Assembly (NCBI RefSeq): GCF_002072155.1
Contig: NZ_BDIY01000001.1
Coordinates: forward strand, 186,001-250,000
Length of the DNA: 64,000 nucleotides
Origin: Roseovarius sp. A-2
GTDB taxonomy: Bacteria; Pseudomonadota; Alphaproteobacteria; Rhodobacterales; Rhodobacteraceae
Direction: 5' to 3'
A program made the translations under genes and the position numbers. This document shows, in pieces, positions 54,696 to 64,000 of the stretch (the first letter of the stretch is position 1; every line of letters begins with the position of its first letter). Below the pieces are notes generated by a model, which saw only the letters and a program-made list of their open reading frames with translations, did no database searches and was not told where the DNA came from.

Positions 54696-54894
54696 GGTTA
54701 CCCCCGGGCGCGGCCAGTTGCTTCATTCGCACCGGATCCGGGCATGTCAGCCTCTTACGGGGCGTGACACATCGCGGCGGTTTGAGGGCTTGTACGTCGG
54801 GACCGGCGCGCGCTCAATTCAATCTTTGTAACCGACTGAAACATCGCGCCGTGTTAGTGTCGGCGCGCTACCTGATCCCTCGACCCGCGCAAAG

Positions 54895-54921
54895 AAAAAG
54901 GCCGCCCCCCGGGCGGCCTTT
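54895..54921 (-). terminator. Rho-independent terminator of ftsZ
   Basis: On the minus strand GGCCGCCC pairs with GGGCGGCC (stem bases 54918-54911 and 54907-54900, loop 3 nt), followed by CTTTTTC. On the plus strand the same stem is followed by TTTC, so it is partly bidirectional. It lies 23 nt after the ftsZ stop. Confidence 0.92.
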
Positions 54922-54943
54922 CAGGAGAGTTCGGGGCAGGGTG

Positions 54944-56545
54944 TCAGTTCGCTTGACGACGCAGGAAGGCCGGGATCTCGATCTGCTCGTCTTCCTCTTG
55001 CGCTCGCGGCGCGGCCTGCTGCGTCGGCGCGGACTGCACCTGCGGTTGCTGACGTGCCGGGCGCGGGGCCTCCGATGCGGTACCGTGGCCCGTCATCCGG
55101 TTGATCAGCGAGTTGATCCCAAAGCGCTGCTGACGCTCTTCCCCGGCCGTCGGTCTCGTGGCGGCAGCGCCCTCGTTTCGCGGGTGCTGCTGCTGCGAGG
55201 CGGCCCGGCCCACGGCGGTTTGAAGGCGTTGCATGGCCTCGGGCGAGGGGGTGCCGGGCGCAGGCGCGCGCGGCGCGACAAAGCTCTCGGCGTCGTCTTC
55301 GGGCTGCATGTCGCTATGCGTCGCCGGGGCTACCTCCTCGACACGCGGCTGATAGGCGGGCGGCGGCAGACCGGCGTCATCCTCTTCGAATATGTCCTCC
55401 ATCTGCTCCTCGGCGGCGGCGCGCTGTGCTTCCTCCTGCTCGAACAGTGACGGTTCGGGCTCTTCGCTGCGGGCTGCGACGGGATCTTGGGCGACGGCGG
55501 GCGTGTCGATCTCGACCGTCTCTGGCTGCTTGAGCGGCTGCGCCAGCGAGCGGCGCGGCAGCGGCGTCTCGAGCGTCTCGGTCGCGTCGATGCCCGTTGC
55601 TACGACACTGACGCGCATCGAGCCTTCCATCGACGGATCGAGCGTGGAGCCGACGATGATATTGGCGTCGGGGTCCACTTCCTCGCGAATGCGGTTAGCG
55701 GCTTCATCGAGCTCAAACAGCGTCAGGTCATGCCCACCGGTGATGTTGATCAGCACGCCCTTGGCGCCGCGCAGGCTGATCTCGTCCAGAAGCGGGTTCG
55801 CTATAGCCTTTTCGGCCGCCTGGATGGCGCGGTCCTCGCCGCTGTCCTCGCCGGTGCCCATCATCGCCTTGCCCATCTCGTCCATGACGGCACGCACATC
55901 GGCGAAATCGAGGTTGATGAGGCCTGGACGCACCATCAGGTCGGTCACACCCTTGACGCCCTGATAGAGCACGTCATCGGCCATGCTGAAGGCTTCGGTG
56001 AAGGTGGTCTTTTCGTTGGCCAGACGGAACAGGTTCTGATTGGGGATGATGATCAATGTATCGACCATCTTTTGCAGCGCCTCGACCCCGTCCTCGGCCT
56101 GACGCATGCGCTTGGCACCCTCGAACTGGAATGGCTTGGTCACGACGCCGACGGTCAGCACACCCAATTCGCGCGCGGCCTGCGCGATGATCGGTGCCGC
56201 CCCGGTGCCGGTGCCACCGCCCATACCGGCGGTGATGAAGCACATATGCGCCCCCGCCAGATGATCGACAATCTGTTCGATGCTCTCTTCGGCGGCGGCG
56301 GCCCCGACCGAGGCGCGTGCGCCCGCACCCAGACCCTCGGTCACCTTCACGCCAAGCTGCACGCGGTGTTCCGCGTTCGACTGGCTAAGCGCCTGCGCGT
56401 CGGTATTGGCCACCACGAAATCCACACCATCGAGCTCTTTCTCGATCATGTTGTTCACGGCATTGCCACCCGCCCCGCCGACACCGAACACGGTGATCCG
56501 GGGCTTCAGCTCGTCATGTCCGGGCATTGAAAGGTTGAGTGTCAT
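54944..56545 (-). CDS. ftsZ: Cell division protein FtsZ
   Basis: A 533-residue tubulin-like GTPase that forms the division ring. [14 protein letters not shown] lies at residue 21, the tubulin signature [16 protein letters not shown] near residue 107, and the T7 loop [11 protein letters not shown] near residue 208. The core ends near residue 330 and is followed by a long, Gln/Glu/Ala/Pro-rich linker of about 190 residues, as in other Rhodobacterales. The conserved C-terminal peptide is EIPAFLRRQ, which binds FtsA and ZipA-like partners. The 174-nt gap to ftsA should carry an ftsZ promoter. Confidence 0.97.
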   Translation of the reverse strand: MTLNLSMPGHDELKPRITVFGVGGAGGNAVNNMIEKELDGVDFVVANTDAQALSQSNAEHRVQLGVKVTEGLGAGARASVGAAAAEESIEQIVDHLAGAHMCFITAGMGGGTGTGAAPIIAQAARELGVLTVGVVTKPFQFEGAKRMRQAEDGVEALQKMVDTLIIIPNQNLFRLANEKTTFTEAFSMADDVLYQGVKGVTDLMVRPGLINLDFADVRAVMDEMGKAMMGTGEDSGEDRAIQAAEKAIANPLLDEISLRGAKGVLINITGGHDLTLFELDEAANRIREEVDPDANIIVGSTLDPSMEGSMRVSVVATGIDATETLETPLPRRSLAQPLKQPETVEIDTPAVAQDPVAARSEEPEPSLFEQEEAQRAAAEEQMEDIFEEDDAGLPPPAYQPRVEEVAPATHSDMQPEDDAESFVAPRAPAPGTPSPEAMQRLQTAVGRAASQQQHPRNEGAAATRPTAGEERQQRFGINSLINRMTGHGTASEAPRPARQQPQVQSAPTQQAAPRAQEEDEQIEIPAFLRRQAN

Positions 56546-56719
56546 TGCTCTGTCCGCCTGTCGTTATGGCCACGTTTTCGGGCCGATTTCTGCCTGATTG
56601 GGTCCATTCTTACCGATGGATACCCCAATCGTCACCAAAAAAACAGCTTTTGACCACCAAATATGGCCAGTTTTCTTACTGCTTTCGCGGGATTTCGCCG
56701 ATAATGCCACATATTGCGG

Positions 56720-58054
56720 TTACCAGTTATCCTTGAACCACTTGACAGCCCGCCTGAGCGAGCGCGCCGGATAGCGATCCACGGGTATCTCGAAATCCCA
56801 CCATTCGTCCTGCGGGTTGGCCGCGAAGAGACACATGCCCACGGCACTGGCAAAACCCGCGCCGGTCGCCGCCTGCGGTAGCCCGTGCACCCGCAATGGC
56901 CGTCCCAGCCGCACCTGCTGTCCCAAAATCTTGCTCGCCAGCCCGTCAAGGCCGGGGATCTGGCTTCCGCCGCCGGTCAGCACGATCTGTTGGCTGGGCA
57001 GATGATCAAAGCCCGCGGCATCGAGCCGGGCGCGCACCTCCTCGAGGATTTCCTCGACCCGGGGGCGCATGATGCCGATGAGTTCGGCGCGGCTGACCCG
57101 TCTGCGATCATGCTCGTAATCGCCGGTATCGCCGCCGATTTCGATCATCTCGCGGTCGTCCATGCCGGTGGCGACGACGCCGCCGTAAAAGGTCTTGATC
57201 CGCTCGGCGGTGGCCTGTGGCACCTGTAACCCCATGGAAATGTCGCTGGTGACGTGATCGCCGCCCATCCGGACACTGTCAGCGTAGATCATGTGTTTCT
57301 TGATGAAGATCGACACCCCGGCCGTGCCGCCGCCAAGGTCGATACAGGCCGCGCCCAGTTCCTGTTCGTCTTCGACAAGGGCCGCGATGCCCGACACATA
57401 GGCCGAGCTTGCCACACCCGCGAGTTCCAGGTCGCAGCGCTTGACGCAGTGCGCTAGGTTCTGGATCGTGGCCCCGTCCACGGTCAGCATGTGCATGTCG
57501 GTTGAGAGCACCTGACCCATCTGCCCGCGCGGATCGATCAGCCCGGAACGGTGATCGAGCGCGAAATTCACCGGCTGCGCGTGCAGCACCTCGCGCCCGT
57601 CGCCGTAATCGGGCACGTCGCAGGCGCTCAACACGCGGCTGATATCATGTTCGCTGACGGTATGCCCCTCGAGCTCGACCTGACCGGCAAGGCCGTAGCT
57701 GCGCGGCTCTGCCCCGGAGAAACACGCGATCACGTGGTCGACCCGGATATTGGCCATTTTCTGCGCCGCCTGAACGGCGGTGCGAATGGCGCGCTCGGTC
57801 TCGACCATGGCGTCGATCTCGCCAAAGCGCACCCCGCGCGAGCGGGTGGTCGCAGCCCCGATCACCCGGAACCCGGCCTGCCCGGCCATGCGCCCGATCT
57901 CCTCGGCCTCACCAAGGCTGCCGGTGCCATCAAACCGCAGTACCAGACACGCAATCTTGGAGGTGCCCACATCCAGCACCGCTACCACGCCGCGCTGCAA
58001 GGCTGCCTTGCGCATCGCGCGCATTGCCCTTTGGGATTCGTAAAGCTCGATCAT
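56720..58054 (-). CDS. ftsA: Cell division protein FtsA
   Basis: A 444-residue actin-like ATPase that tethers FtsZ to the membrane. VAVLDVGTSKIACLVLR near residue 20 is phosphate loop 1, ACIDLGGGTAGVSIFIKKHM near residue 215 is loop 2, and VLTGGGSQIPGLDGLAS near residue 350 is the adenosine site. The C-terminal amphipathic helix is LRRAVKWFKDNW. I set ATG 58054, which lies just after the ftsQ stop (58057). Confidence 0.96.
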   Translation of the reverse strand: MIELYESQRAMRAMRKAALQRGVVAVLDVGTSKIACLVLRFDGTGSLGEAEEIGRMAGQAGFRVIGAATTRSRGVRFGEIDAMVETERAIRTAVQAAQKMANIRVDHVIACFSGAEPRSYGLAGQVELEGHTVSEHDISRVLSACDVPDYGDGREVLHAQPVNFALDHRSGLIDPRGQMGQVLSTDMHMLTVDGATIQNLAHCVKRCDLELAGVASSAYVSGIAALVEDEQELGAACIDLGGGTAGVSIFIKKHMIYADSVRMGGDHVTSDISMGLQVPQATAERIKTFYGGVVATGMDDREMIEIGGDTGDYEHDRRRVSRAELIGIMRPRVEEILEEVRARLDAAGFDHLPSQQIVLTGGGSQIPGLDGLASKILGQQVRLGRPLRVHGLPQAATGAGFASAVGMCLFAANPQDEWWDFEIPVDRYPARSLRRAVKWFKDNW

Positions 58055-58056
58055 CT

Positions 58057-58926
58057 TCAGTCTGCCCCTGACGTCATGCTTGTTATCCGCCACCATTCCT
58101 CGGTGGCATATTCGCTGAGGCGGATCGTCGGACGCGTGCCGATCCGCATGTCTATGGCGACGAGGTCGCGCTCCAGCATGTCATGCGCGCCGCTGAGCAC
58201 GATCACCCGCTCCAGCGCGCGCACCGGATCCGCCTCTGGCAAGAGAATGCGCTTGCCGTCCTGCAAGACCAGATCCCATCGCCGCTCGCCCATCCGTACC
58301 AGCCCGCGAATGTCCTGACCGAGCGGGCGCGCCGCCTGAAGGATCTCCAGTGCCTGCGCCACATGCGCAGGTGCGCCGTCGCCGGTCATTACCGGCAAAT
58401 CGGGGCGGGCGGCACGGGTGGCGACGCTGGCGATGCTCTCGCCCTCGATATCGACCACCTCGATCCCGTCGCGCGTTCGCCAGAGCGCGACCGGCTGGCG
58501 CTCGGTTATCTCGACGGCCAGGGTGCCACCCTGCCGGATGCGCACGGTGGCCTGCGCTACCGCAGGCAAATCCTCAAGCATGGTCCGGATCGCGGGCAGG
58601 TCGAGGTCGAAGGAACTGGCGGGCAGGTCATAGGGGAAAATCTCGTGGATATCCGCCTGCACGCTCTCGCTCGCGCCGTCGATGGCCATCAGGCGCACCA
58701 TGAATTCGGGGCGCGTCTCGATCTGGCGGCGGATTTCTGTGGCCTGGTCCGCAAGCGCGACACGTCGCCCTTCATCCGACAGATAGATCGCCGCCGCTCC
58801 GGCCAGCAGTAGCACCGGCAGGCCAAAGCGTATCAGCCTGCGATAAAGCGGCGTCAGCATCAGGCGCTGCACCCGGTAGCTAAGCCGCGAGGGGGCGGGA
58901 TCGACGCGGGGGATCACCTGTCGCAT
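58057..58926 (-). CDS. ftsQ: Cell division protein FtsQ
   Basis: A 289-residue bitopic divisome protein. A cytoplasmic tail of about 35 residues, rich in Arg, is followed by a membrane span (FGLPVLLLAGAAAIYL). A POTRA-like domain (EFMVRLMAIDGASESVQADI near residue 80) and the beta domain with ITERQPVALWR near residue 150 complete it. It connects the cytoplasmic ring with septal wall enzymes. ATG 58926 overlaps the ddl end by 13 nt. An open frame continues upstream but is the shadow of ddl. Confidence 0.93.
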   Translation of the reverse strand: MRQVIPRVDPAPSRLSYRVQRLMLTPLYRRLIRFGLPVLLLAGAAAIYLSDEGRRVALADQATEIRRQIETRPEFMVRLMAIDGASESVQADIHEIFPYDLPASSFDLDLPAIRTMLEDLPAVAQATVRIRQGGTLAVEITERQPVALWRTRDGIEVVDIEGESIASVATRAARPDLPVMTGDGAPAHVAQALEILQAARPLGQDIRGLVRMGERRWDLVLQDGKRILLPEADPVRALERVIVLSGAHDMLERDLVAIDMRIGTRPTIRLSEYATEEWWRITSMTSGAD

Positions 58927-59834
58927 GAGGCATCCTCCACCATCCAGCGGCATAGCTCGGGGAAGGATATTCCCACCATCTGTGCCTGTTCGGGGCTGAG
59001 TGAGGTCGGCGTCATGCCCGGCTGGGTGTTGGTCTCGAGCAGGATCAGCCCGTTCAGGCCGCGCGCCTTGTCCCAGCGGAAATCGGTGCGGCTCAGCCCG
59101 CGACAACCGAGCGCGTTGTGCGCGCGCAGGGCGTAATCCATGCAGGCGTCGAAAATCTCTTGCGGGACCTCGGCGGGCACCACGTGGCGAGAGCCGCCGG
59201 GTTTGTATTTCGCATCGTAATCATACCAGCCGTCGGTCAGGATATCCGTGACCGTCAGCGCGCGGTCGCCCATCACGGTCGTGGTCAGCTCGCGCCCCGG
59301 CGCGTAGGTTTCGACCATCACCGTCTCGGGCATGTCATCCGAAAGCTGCGGCGGGCCGTTGGCGGCCTCCTGCACCAGGTAGACACCGACCGAAGAACCC
59401 TCGTTGTTGGGTTTCACGACATAGGGTGGCATCATCACGTGACCCGCACGCACTTCGTCCCGCAGGGCCAGCACGCTATCCACCACCGGCAGCCCGGCGG
59501 CGCGATAGGCGGATTTGGTGCGCTCCTTGTCCATCGCCAGCGACGAGGCCAGAACGCCCGAGTGGGTATAGGGAATGCGCAGCCATTCGAGCAGGCCCTG
59601 CACGCAGCCATCTTCGCCCCAGCGGCCATGAAGGGCGTTGAATACGACATCGGGGGAGATTTCGGTAAGTCGAACGGAAAGATCGCGGCCTGCATCGACC
59701 TCGACCACCTGAAACCCTGCCTCCTTCAATGCGGCGGCGCATTCGCGACCCGTTGACAGCGACACCTCGCGTTCCGCCGAGGGGCCGCCCATGATCACCG
59801 CAATTTTGGAGGCTGTTCTGCTCGAACCAACCAC
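58914..59834 (-). CDS. ddl: D-alanine--D-alanine ligase
   Basis: A 306-residue ATP-grasp ligase. It has KIAVIMGGPSAEREVSLSTG at residue 11, NALHGRWGEDGCVQGLLEWL near residue 65, and YVVKPNNEGSSVGVYLV near residue 143. The metal-binding LLETNTQPGMTPTSLSPEQA lies near residue 268. The start is inferred as GTG 59834, with GAGG 6 nt upstream, giving the usual length; there is no ATG before the conserved core other than the internal one in AVIMGG. It lies downstream of murB and overlaps ftsQ. Confidence 0.94.
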   Translation of the reverse strand: MVGSSRTASKIAVIMGGPSAEREVSLSTGRECAAALKEAGFQVVEVDAGRDLSVRLTEISPDVVFNALHGRWGEDGCVQGLLEWLRIPYTHSGVLASSLAMDKERTKSAYRAAGLPVVDSVLALRDEVRAGHVMMPPYVVKPNNEGSSVGVYLVQEAANGPPQLSDDMPETVMVETYAPGRELTTTVMGDRALTVTDILTDGWYDYDAKYKPGGSRHVVPAEVPQEIFDACMDYALRAHNALGCRGLSRTDFRWDKARGLNGLILLETNTQPGMTPTSLSPEQAQMVGISFPELCRWMVEDASCDR

Positions 59835-59886
59835 CGTGTACCTCAATATGTCGGACCGTTTCGGACGGTCTCGGTTATCGTTTTGT

Positions 59887-60831
59887 CTAGTCTGCCTGTA
59901 GGCTTTCGCCCGGGGCCGGTTCACCAACCCTCATGATTTCCCACTGTAACGCTATTCCGCTGTTTTGGAAAACCCTTTTTCTTACCTCTTCGCCCAGACC
60001 TTCAAGATCGGTGGCGCTTGCCCCGCCGGTATTGATCAGGAAATTGGGGTGCTTCTCGCTCATCTGCGCGCCGCCGCGCCGCGCGCCGCGCAAACCGGCA
60101 TCGTCGATGACTTTCCAAGCCTTGAGATCATGAACATCGTCAGCGCGGCCGGTCGAGGAAAACCCGGCGGGGTTGCGAAAGGTGCTGCCCGCGCTGCGGT
60201 CCTTGGTGGGTTGAGTGGCGTCGCGACGGGCGAGTTGCTCCTCCATCCGGGCGATTAGCACCTCCGCCGCGCCCGCCGCCCCCTCGAAGGTGGCCTCGGT
60301 GATCACGAAGTCCTCGGGCAGGTCACTGTGGCGGTAGCCGAAGTTCAGCTCCTGCGGGGTTAGGGTCAGGCACTCACCGTTGCGCGTCACCGCCCGCGCC
60401 TCGATCAGGTGATCGGCCACGTAAGCGCCGTAGCAGCCCGCATTCATCCGCACCGCGCCACCGATACTGCCGGGTATGGTGCGCAGGAAGGTAAGATCCA
60501 CCCCCGCCTCCGCCGCGCGGCGCGCCACATGTGCGTCAAGCGCGGCCGCACCGGCAATCACGCGGTTGCCTTCGATGCGAATGTCGTTGAAGCCGCGCCC
60601 AAGGCGGATCACCACGCCGCGCATCCCACCATCGCGCACGATCAGGTTGCTGCCCACCCCCATCGGGAAAACCGGGATGTCCGGGGCGAGTGCCGCCAGG
60701 AACTCTGCGAGATCCTTCGGGTCGGCAGGCTGGAATAACCACTCTGCCGGGCCGCCCACGCGCAGCCATGTCAGATCGGAAAGCGGGCGGTCGGGCGTCA
60801 ACCGGCCCCGGGGTTGGGGAAGCCTTGTCAT
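59887..60831 (-). CDS. murB: UDP-N-acetylenolpyruvoylglucosamine reductase
   Basis: A 314-residue FAD enzyme that makes UDP-MurNAc. It has [20 protein letters not shown] near residue 20, the FAD loop [20 protein letters not shown] near residue 56, and [18 protein letters not shown] near residue 118. The serine proton donor lies in [11 protein letters not shown] near residue 212, and [14 protein letters not shown] near residue 258. It heads the visible murB-ddl-ftsQ-ftsA-ftsZ set. murG and murC, which usually precede it, are absent; instead the valine operon starts divergently 177 nt away. Confidence 0.97.
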   Translation of the reverse strand: MTRLPQPRGRLTPDRPLSDLTWLRVGGPAEWLFQPADPKDLAEFLAALAPDIPVFPMGVGSNLIVRDGGMRGVVIRLGRGFNDIRIEGNRVIAGAAALDAHVARRAAEAGVDLTFLRTIPGSIGGAVRMNAGCYGAYVADHLIEARAVTRNGECLTLTPQELNFGYRHSDLPEDFVITEATFEGAAGAAEVLIARMEEQLARRDATQPTKDRSAGSTFRNPAGFSSTGRADDVHDLKAWKVIDDAGLRGARRGGAQMSEKHPNFLINTGGASATDLEGLGEEVRKRVFQNSGIALQWEIMRVGEPAPGESLQAD

Positions 60832-60948
60832 GCGCCGGTTTTGCCCGGCACCGCGTCAAAGGTAAAGCCCGCACCGCGCGGAATTGCTTGCGGTGCCGCG
60901 TGCCGTCGGCCACCTTGCCGGTGACGCGCGCTGGGGACTGGCGCTTGC

Positions 60949-60987
60949 AACAATTATGCAATAGTTGTTAATTAAACAATTGTTCAT
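60949..60987 (+). promoter_or_regulatory. AT-rich dyad region upstream of the valine operon
   Basis: AACAA (60949-60953) and TTGTT (60965-60969) flank a partly symmetric centre. TTAATTAA (60968-60975) and ACAATTGT (60976-60983) are perfect palindromes. This AT-rich block, 25 to 60 nt before the start codon at 61009, is very unlike the surrounding GC-rich DNA. It is a likely promoter/operator for the acyl-CoA dehydrogenase operon, and possibly the only regulatory region shared with murB. Confidence 0.5.
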
Positions 60988-61008
60988 TTCAACGAACAGG
61001 AGCCGCCG

Positions 61009-62151
61009 ATGGATTTCGCCCTCAGCGAGGAACAGACCGCCATTTTCGATATGGCCCATGCTTTCGGGCAGGACCGCATCGCCCCGCATGCCCGCGCGTG
61101 GGAGCGCGAGGGCACCATCCCCAAGGATCTGTGGCCGGAAATTGCCGCTTTGGGCTTTGGCGGGCTTTACGTGAGCGAAGAGTCCGGCGGCGCGGGGTTG
61201 TCGCGCCTTGATGCCACGCTGGTCTTTGAGGCGCTGTCGATGGCCTGCCCGTCTGTCGCGGCGTTCCTGTCGATCCACAACATGTGCGCGAAGATGATCG
61301 ACAAGTTCAGCAGCGATGAGATGAAGGCGCGGGTGCTGCCAAAGGCCATGACAATGGAGACGGTGTTGTCCTATTGCCTGACCGAACCCGGCTCTGGCTC
61401 TGATGCCGCCGCCCTTAAGACCCGGGCCGAGCGCACCAATGAAGGCTACACCCTGAATGGCACCAAGGCGTTCATCTCTGGCGGCGGATATTCCGACGCT
61501 TACGTGGTAATGGTGCGCACCGGGGGGGATGGACCCAAGGGCATCTCGACCGTTTATGTCGAGGATGGCGCGGAGGGCCTCAGCTATGGCGGGCTGGAGG
61601 ATAAAATGGGCTGGCGCAGCCAGCCGACGCGGCAGGTGCAGTTTGACAATTGCAACATTTCGGCGTCCGATTTGGTCGGAGAAGAGGGCAAAGGTTTCAT
61701 TTATGCGATGAACGGGCTTGATGGCGGCCGTTTGAACATCGCGGCTTGTTCGCTGGGCGCAGCACAGCAGGCGCTCAACATGACGCTGAGCTACATGGCC
61801 GAGCGCAAGGCCTTTGGCAAACCCATCGATCAGTTTCAGGGGCTGCAATTTCGTCTTGCCGACATGGAGATCGAGTTGCAGGCCGCGCGTACCTTTCTGC
61901 GGCAGGCGGCGTGGAAGCTGGACAATGACACACCCGACGCCACCAAGTTCTGCGCCATGGCCAAGAAATTCGTGACCGAGGCAGGTTCGCGCATCGTCAA
62001 CCAGTGCCTGCAACTGCATGGCGGATATGGCTATCTGGCCGATTACGGGATCGAGAAACTGGTGCGCGACCTGCGGGTGCATGAAATTCTCGAAGGCACC
62101 AACGAGATCATGCGCCTGATCGTGGCGCGGCAGATGCTGGCGGACCAATGA
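61009..62151 (+). CDS. Isobutyryl-CoA dehydrogenase (acyl-CoA dehydrogenase family)
   Basis: A 380-residue flavoprotein oxidising isobutyryl-CoA to methacrylyl-CoA in valine breakdown. The N-terminus is MDFALSEEQTAIFDMAHAFG. The FAD/substrate segments are YCLTEPGSGSDAAALKTRAE near residue 123 and LNGTKAFISGGG near residue 148. The C-terminal RVHEILEGTNEIMRLIVARQ carries the conserved Glu region near residue 363. The isobutyryl specificity follows from the next two genes, which act on methacrylyl-CoA-derived products. The stop overlaps the next start (ATGA). Confidence 0.9.
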   Translation: MDFALSEEQTAIFDMAHAFGQDRIAPHARAWEREGTIPKDLWPEIAALGFGGLYVSEESGGAGLSRLDATLVFEALSMACPSVAAFLSIHNMCAKMIDKFSSDEMKARVLPKAMTMETVLSYCLTEPGSGSDAAALKTRAERTNEGYTLNGTKAFISGGGYSDAYVVMVRTGGDGPKGISTVYVEDGAEGLSYGGLEDKMGWRSQPTRQVQFDNCNISASDLVGEEGKGFIYAMNGLDGGRLNIAACSLGAAQQALNMTLSYMAERKAFGKPIDQFQGLQFRLADMEIELQAARTFLRQAAWKLDNDTPDATKFCAMAKKFVTEAGSRIVNQCLQLHGGYGYLADYGIEKLVRDLRVHEILEGTNEIMRLIVARQMLADQ

Positions 62152-63200
62152 GCGGTGACATCCACATTCGCAAGGAAGGCCGTGCTGGGCGGATCACCTT
62201 GACCCGGCCCAAGGCCCTGAATGCGCTGAGTTACGACATGGCGTTGGCTATCGAGGCGGCGCTGGACATCTGGCGCGTGGATGAAGACGTGGCGCTGGTG
62301 CTGATCGACGCCGAGGGGGATCGCGCGTTCTGCGCGGGCGGCGACATTCAACAGCTATACGACACGGGTCGTGCCGGGGATTTCGCCTATGGGCAGCGGT
62401 TCTGGGCCGATGAGTATCGCCTGAATGCCAAGATCGCCGAGTATCCCAAACCCTATGTGGCGCTGATGCAGGGCTTTGTCATGGGCGGGGGTGTGGGCCT
62501 TTCCTGTCACGGCTCGCATCGCGTCGCTTGCGAGAGCACACAGATCGCCATGCCTGAATGCGGCATCGGTCTGGTGCCGGATGTAGGCGGCTCGCTCTTA
62601 CTGGCGCGGGCACCGGGACGGATGGGGGAATATCTGGGGGCCACTGGCACGCGTATGGGGCCGGAAGACGCAGTATATTGCGGTTTTGCAGATGTTTATG
62701 TGCCGAGGTTGAAGTGGAGAGAATTGATCTCGGCACTGGCTGAGACAGGCGATCCGGCGATGATCGACGCCGTAGCGGAGACGCCTCCAACCGGCACTCT
62801 GCGCAGTAACGAACCGCAGGTCGCCGCGCATTTCGGAGGCGAGCGGCTGGGCGATATAGTCAATTCCCTGCGTGCCGAGGACACCGACTTTGCCAAGCAA
62901 TCGCTCAAGGCGCTGTCGCGTGGCTCGCCGCTGTCGATGGCCTGCGCGATCGAGGTGATCCGTCGCCTGCGCGGCCCCGGCGCGGATATCCGCCGCGCCC
63001 TTGGCCTTGAATACCGTTTCACCTATCGTGCGATGGAAGAGGGCGATTTCCTGGAGGGTATTCGCGCGGCGATCATCGACAAGGACCGCGCGCCGAACTG
63101 GCAACACGCGCTGGACAGCCTGGCGGACAACGCAGTCTCGCGCATGCTGATGCCCTTGGGCAAAGACACGCTGATATTCGACAAGGAGGCAGACACATGA
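62148..63200 (+). CDS. 3-hydroxyisobutyryl-CoA hydrolase (enoyl-CoA hydratase/isomerase family)
   Basis: A 350-residue crotonase-fold hydrolase that frees 3-hydroxyisobutyrate from CoA. RAFCAGGDIQQLYDTGRAG near residue 62 gives the first oxyanion-hole glycines. GFVMGGGVGLSCHGSHRVA near residue 108 and MPECGIGLVPDVGGSLLLAR near residue 135 hold the catalytic Glu and Asp of HIBCH-type enzymes. At 350 residues it is longer than hydratases (about 260), as expected for HIBCH. It is coupled on both sides by 4-nt overlaps. Confidence 0.93.
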   Translation: MSGDIHIRKEGRAGRITLTRPKALNALSYDMALAIEAALDIWRVDEDVALVLIDAEGDRAFCAGGDIQQLYDTGRAGDFAYGQRFWADEYRLNAKIAEYPKPYVALMQGFVMGGGVGLSCHGSHRVACESTQIAMPECGIGLVPDVGGSLLLARAPGRMGEYLGATGTRMGPEDAVYCGFADVYVPRLKWRELISALAETGDPAMIDAVAETPPTGTLRSNEPQVAAHFGGERLGDIVNSLRAEDTDFAKQSLKALSRGSPLSMACAIEVIRRLRGPGADIRRALGLEYRFTYRAMEEGDFLEGIRAAIIDKDRAPNWQHALDSLADNAVSRMLMPLGKDTLIFDKEADT

Positions 63201-64000
63201 AGATCGGGTTTATAGGGCTGGGCAATATGGGCGGGCCAATGGCGGCCAATCTGGCAAAGGCCGGGCATGAGGTGACGGGGTTCGACATGGCCGACGTCGA
63301 GATCGAGGGCGTGCGCATGGCGGGCGGCGCGGCAGAGGCCGCTAACGGCGCGCAAGTGGTGATCACCATGCTGCCCAATGGCGATATCCTGCGCCGCGTG
63401 GCGGATGCGGTGATCCCGGCGATGGATAAGGGTGCGGTGCTGCTCGATTGCTCGACCGTCGATGTGCGATCCGCGCGCGACGTCGCCGCGCAAGCGCAGG
63501 CGGCAGGGCTTTCGGCGCTGGATGCGCCGGTGTCGGGCGGTGTCGGCGGTGCCGCAGGCGGCACGCTGACCTTCATGGTGGGCGGCGATGAGCCGGGCTT
63601 TAACATCGCAAAAGAACTCTTTGACATCATGGGGCAAAAGGCTGTTCACTGTGGTTCGTCGGGGAATGGTCAGGCGGCCAAGATCTGCAACAACATGATC
63701 CTTGGGGCCACCATGATTGCCACGTGCGAGGCCTTTGCGCTGGCCGACAAGCTGGGACTGGAGCGGCAGGCGATGTTCGACGTGGTCTCGACCTCGTCGG
63801 GCTATAGCTGGTCGATGAACGCTTATTGCCCGGCGCCGGGGATCGGCCCAAAATCGCCGGCCGATAACGGCTATCAGCCTGGTTTCGCCGCCGATCTGAT
63901 GCTCAAGGATCTGCGCCTGTCGCAGCAGGCCGCCGAGACGGTCGATGCCGACACGCCGATGGGCCGTGCGGCCTGCGATCTCTATGCTCGGTTCGTCGAG
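63197..64000 (+). CDS. mmsB: 3-hydroxyisobutyrate dehydrogenase (C-terminus off the right edge)
   Basis: 268 codons are visible of about 290-300. The N-terminal Rossmann motif is GFIGLGNMGGPMAANLAKAG. DAPVSGGVGGAAGGTLTFMV near residue 111 is the substrate loop, and the catalytic lysine is in NGQAAKICNNMILG near residue 160. It oxidises 3-hydroxyisobutyrate to methylmalonate semialdehyde. ATG 63197 overlaps the hydrolase stop by 4 nt. Methylmalonate-semialdehyde dehydrogenase (MmsA), the next step, is not seen and may lie to the right. Confidence 0.95.
   Translation, partial: MKIGFIGLGNMGGPMAANLAKAGHEVTGFDMADVEIEGVRMAGGAAEAANGAQVVITMLPNGDILRRVADAVIPAMDKGAVLLDCSTVDVRSARDVAAQAQAAGLSALDAPVSGGVGGAAGGTLTFMVGGDEPGFNIAKELFDIMGQKAVHCGSSGNGQAAKICNNMILGATMIATCEAFALADKLGLERQAMFDVVSTSSGYSWSMNAYCPAPGIGPKSPADNGYQPGFAADLMLKDLRLSQQAAETVDADTPMGRAACDLYARFVE

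Noticed and set aside
58927..59106. N-terminal extension of FtsQ by 60 residues
   Set aside because: The extra stretch lies within ddl coding sequence in another frame; the ATG at 58926 gives a normal FtsQ length.

Overview
The window comes from a high-GC alphaproteobacterium, most likely a member of the Rhodobacterales (Roseobacter/Rhodobacter group). Supporting signs are the Rhodobacteraceae-type porins, the Usg protein, NDUFA12, the MlaD-DUF2155-aat-accC-accB block, a murB-ddl-ftsQAZ-lpxC cluster with recN and bamD, and an isobutyryl-CoA dehydrogenase valine operon. Almost all of the sequence is coding. I see no rRNA, tRNA, CRISPR array, insertion sequence or prophage.

Layout. 1-2569: most of gyrA (C-terminus off the left edge). 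2760-3029: usg. 3565-7780: a four-gene operon (acyl-AMP ligase, SDR-type reductase, acyl carrier protein, serine palmitoyltransferase-like enzyme) in the gene order of the Caulobacter ceramide locus, followed by an aldehyde dehydrogenase. 9393-11267: a DUF2189 membrane protein and a LysR regulator. 11753-14412: two tandem paralogous porins closed by a perfect terminator, then two overlapping sulfotransferase genes and a lipoprotein. 16793-20141: a divergent pair of a DgcA/StcD-like flavoprotein demethylase and an amino-acid-type periplasmic binding protein. 20175-25711: a complete peptide/nickel-type ABC importer. 25929-29595: NDUFA12, MlaD, DUF2155, aat, accC and accB. 29742-30985: a PAS-LuxR regulator and the remains of an acyl-CoA ligase gene. 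31094-33381: a preQ1-I riboswitch and the queCDEF operon. 33404-37769: LMW phosphatase, sirtuin, cupin, threonine aldolase, YcgN and RibF. 37812-42610: an RND efflux pump with its adaptor. 42716-45775: moaB, LysE, uracil-DNA glycosylase and a class A beta-lactamase. 45793-47628: a Rieske oxygenase with a 70-aa partner, and a small cold-shock-like protein. 47631-50162: ilvBH with a leader-peptide attenuator. 50455-50996: a decayed SulP transporter. 51122-60831: recN, bamD, lpxC, ftsZ, ftsA, ftsQ, ddl and murB. 61009 to the end: a valine catabolism operon (isobutyryl-CoA dehydrogenase, 3-hydroxyisobutyryl-CoA hydrolase, 3-hydroxyisobutyrate dehydrogenase).

Main points of interest. (1) The leader of queC matches the Thermoanaerobacter-type preQ1-I riboswitch almost base for base in its binding core, and its tail contains the queC Shine-Dalgarno. 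(2) ilvB is preceded by a 15-codon leader peptide with rare CTA and GTA codons plus ATC, followed by mutually exclusive antiterminator and terminator stems. (3) A ceramide-type sphingolipid operon lies in what looks like a Rhodobacterales genome. (4) There are two multi-lesion pseudogenes, and one of them runs open in frame into queC. (5) The tandem porins share a 68-nt identical block that suggests gene conversion.
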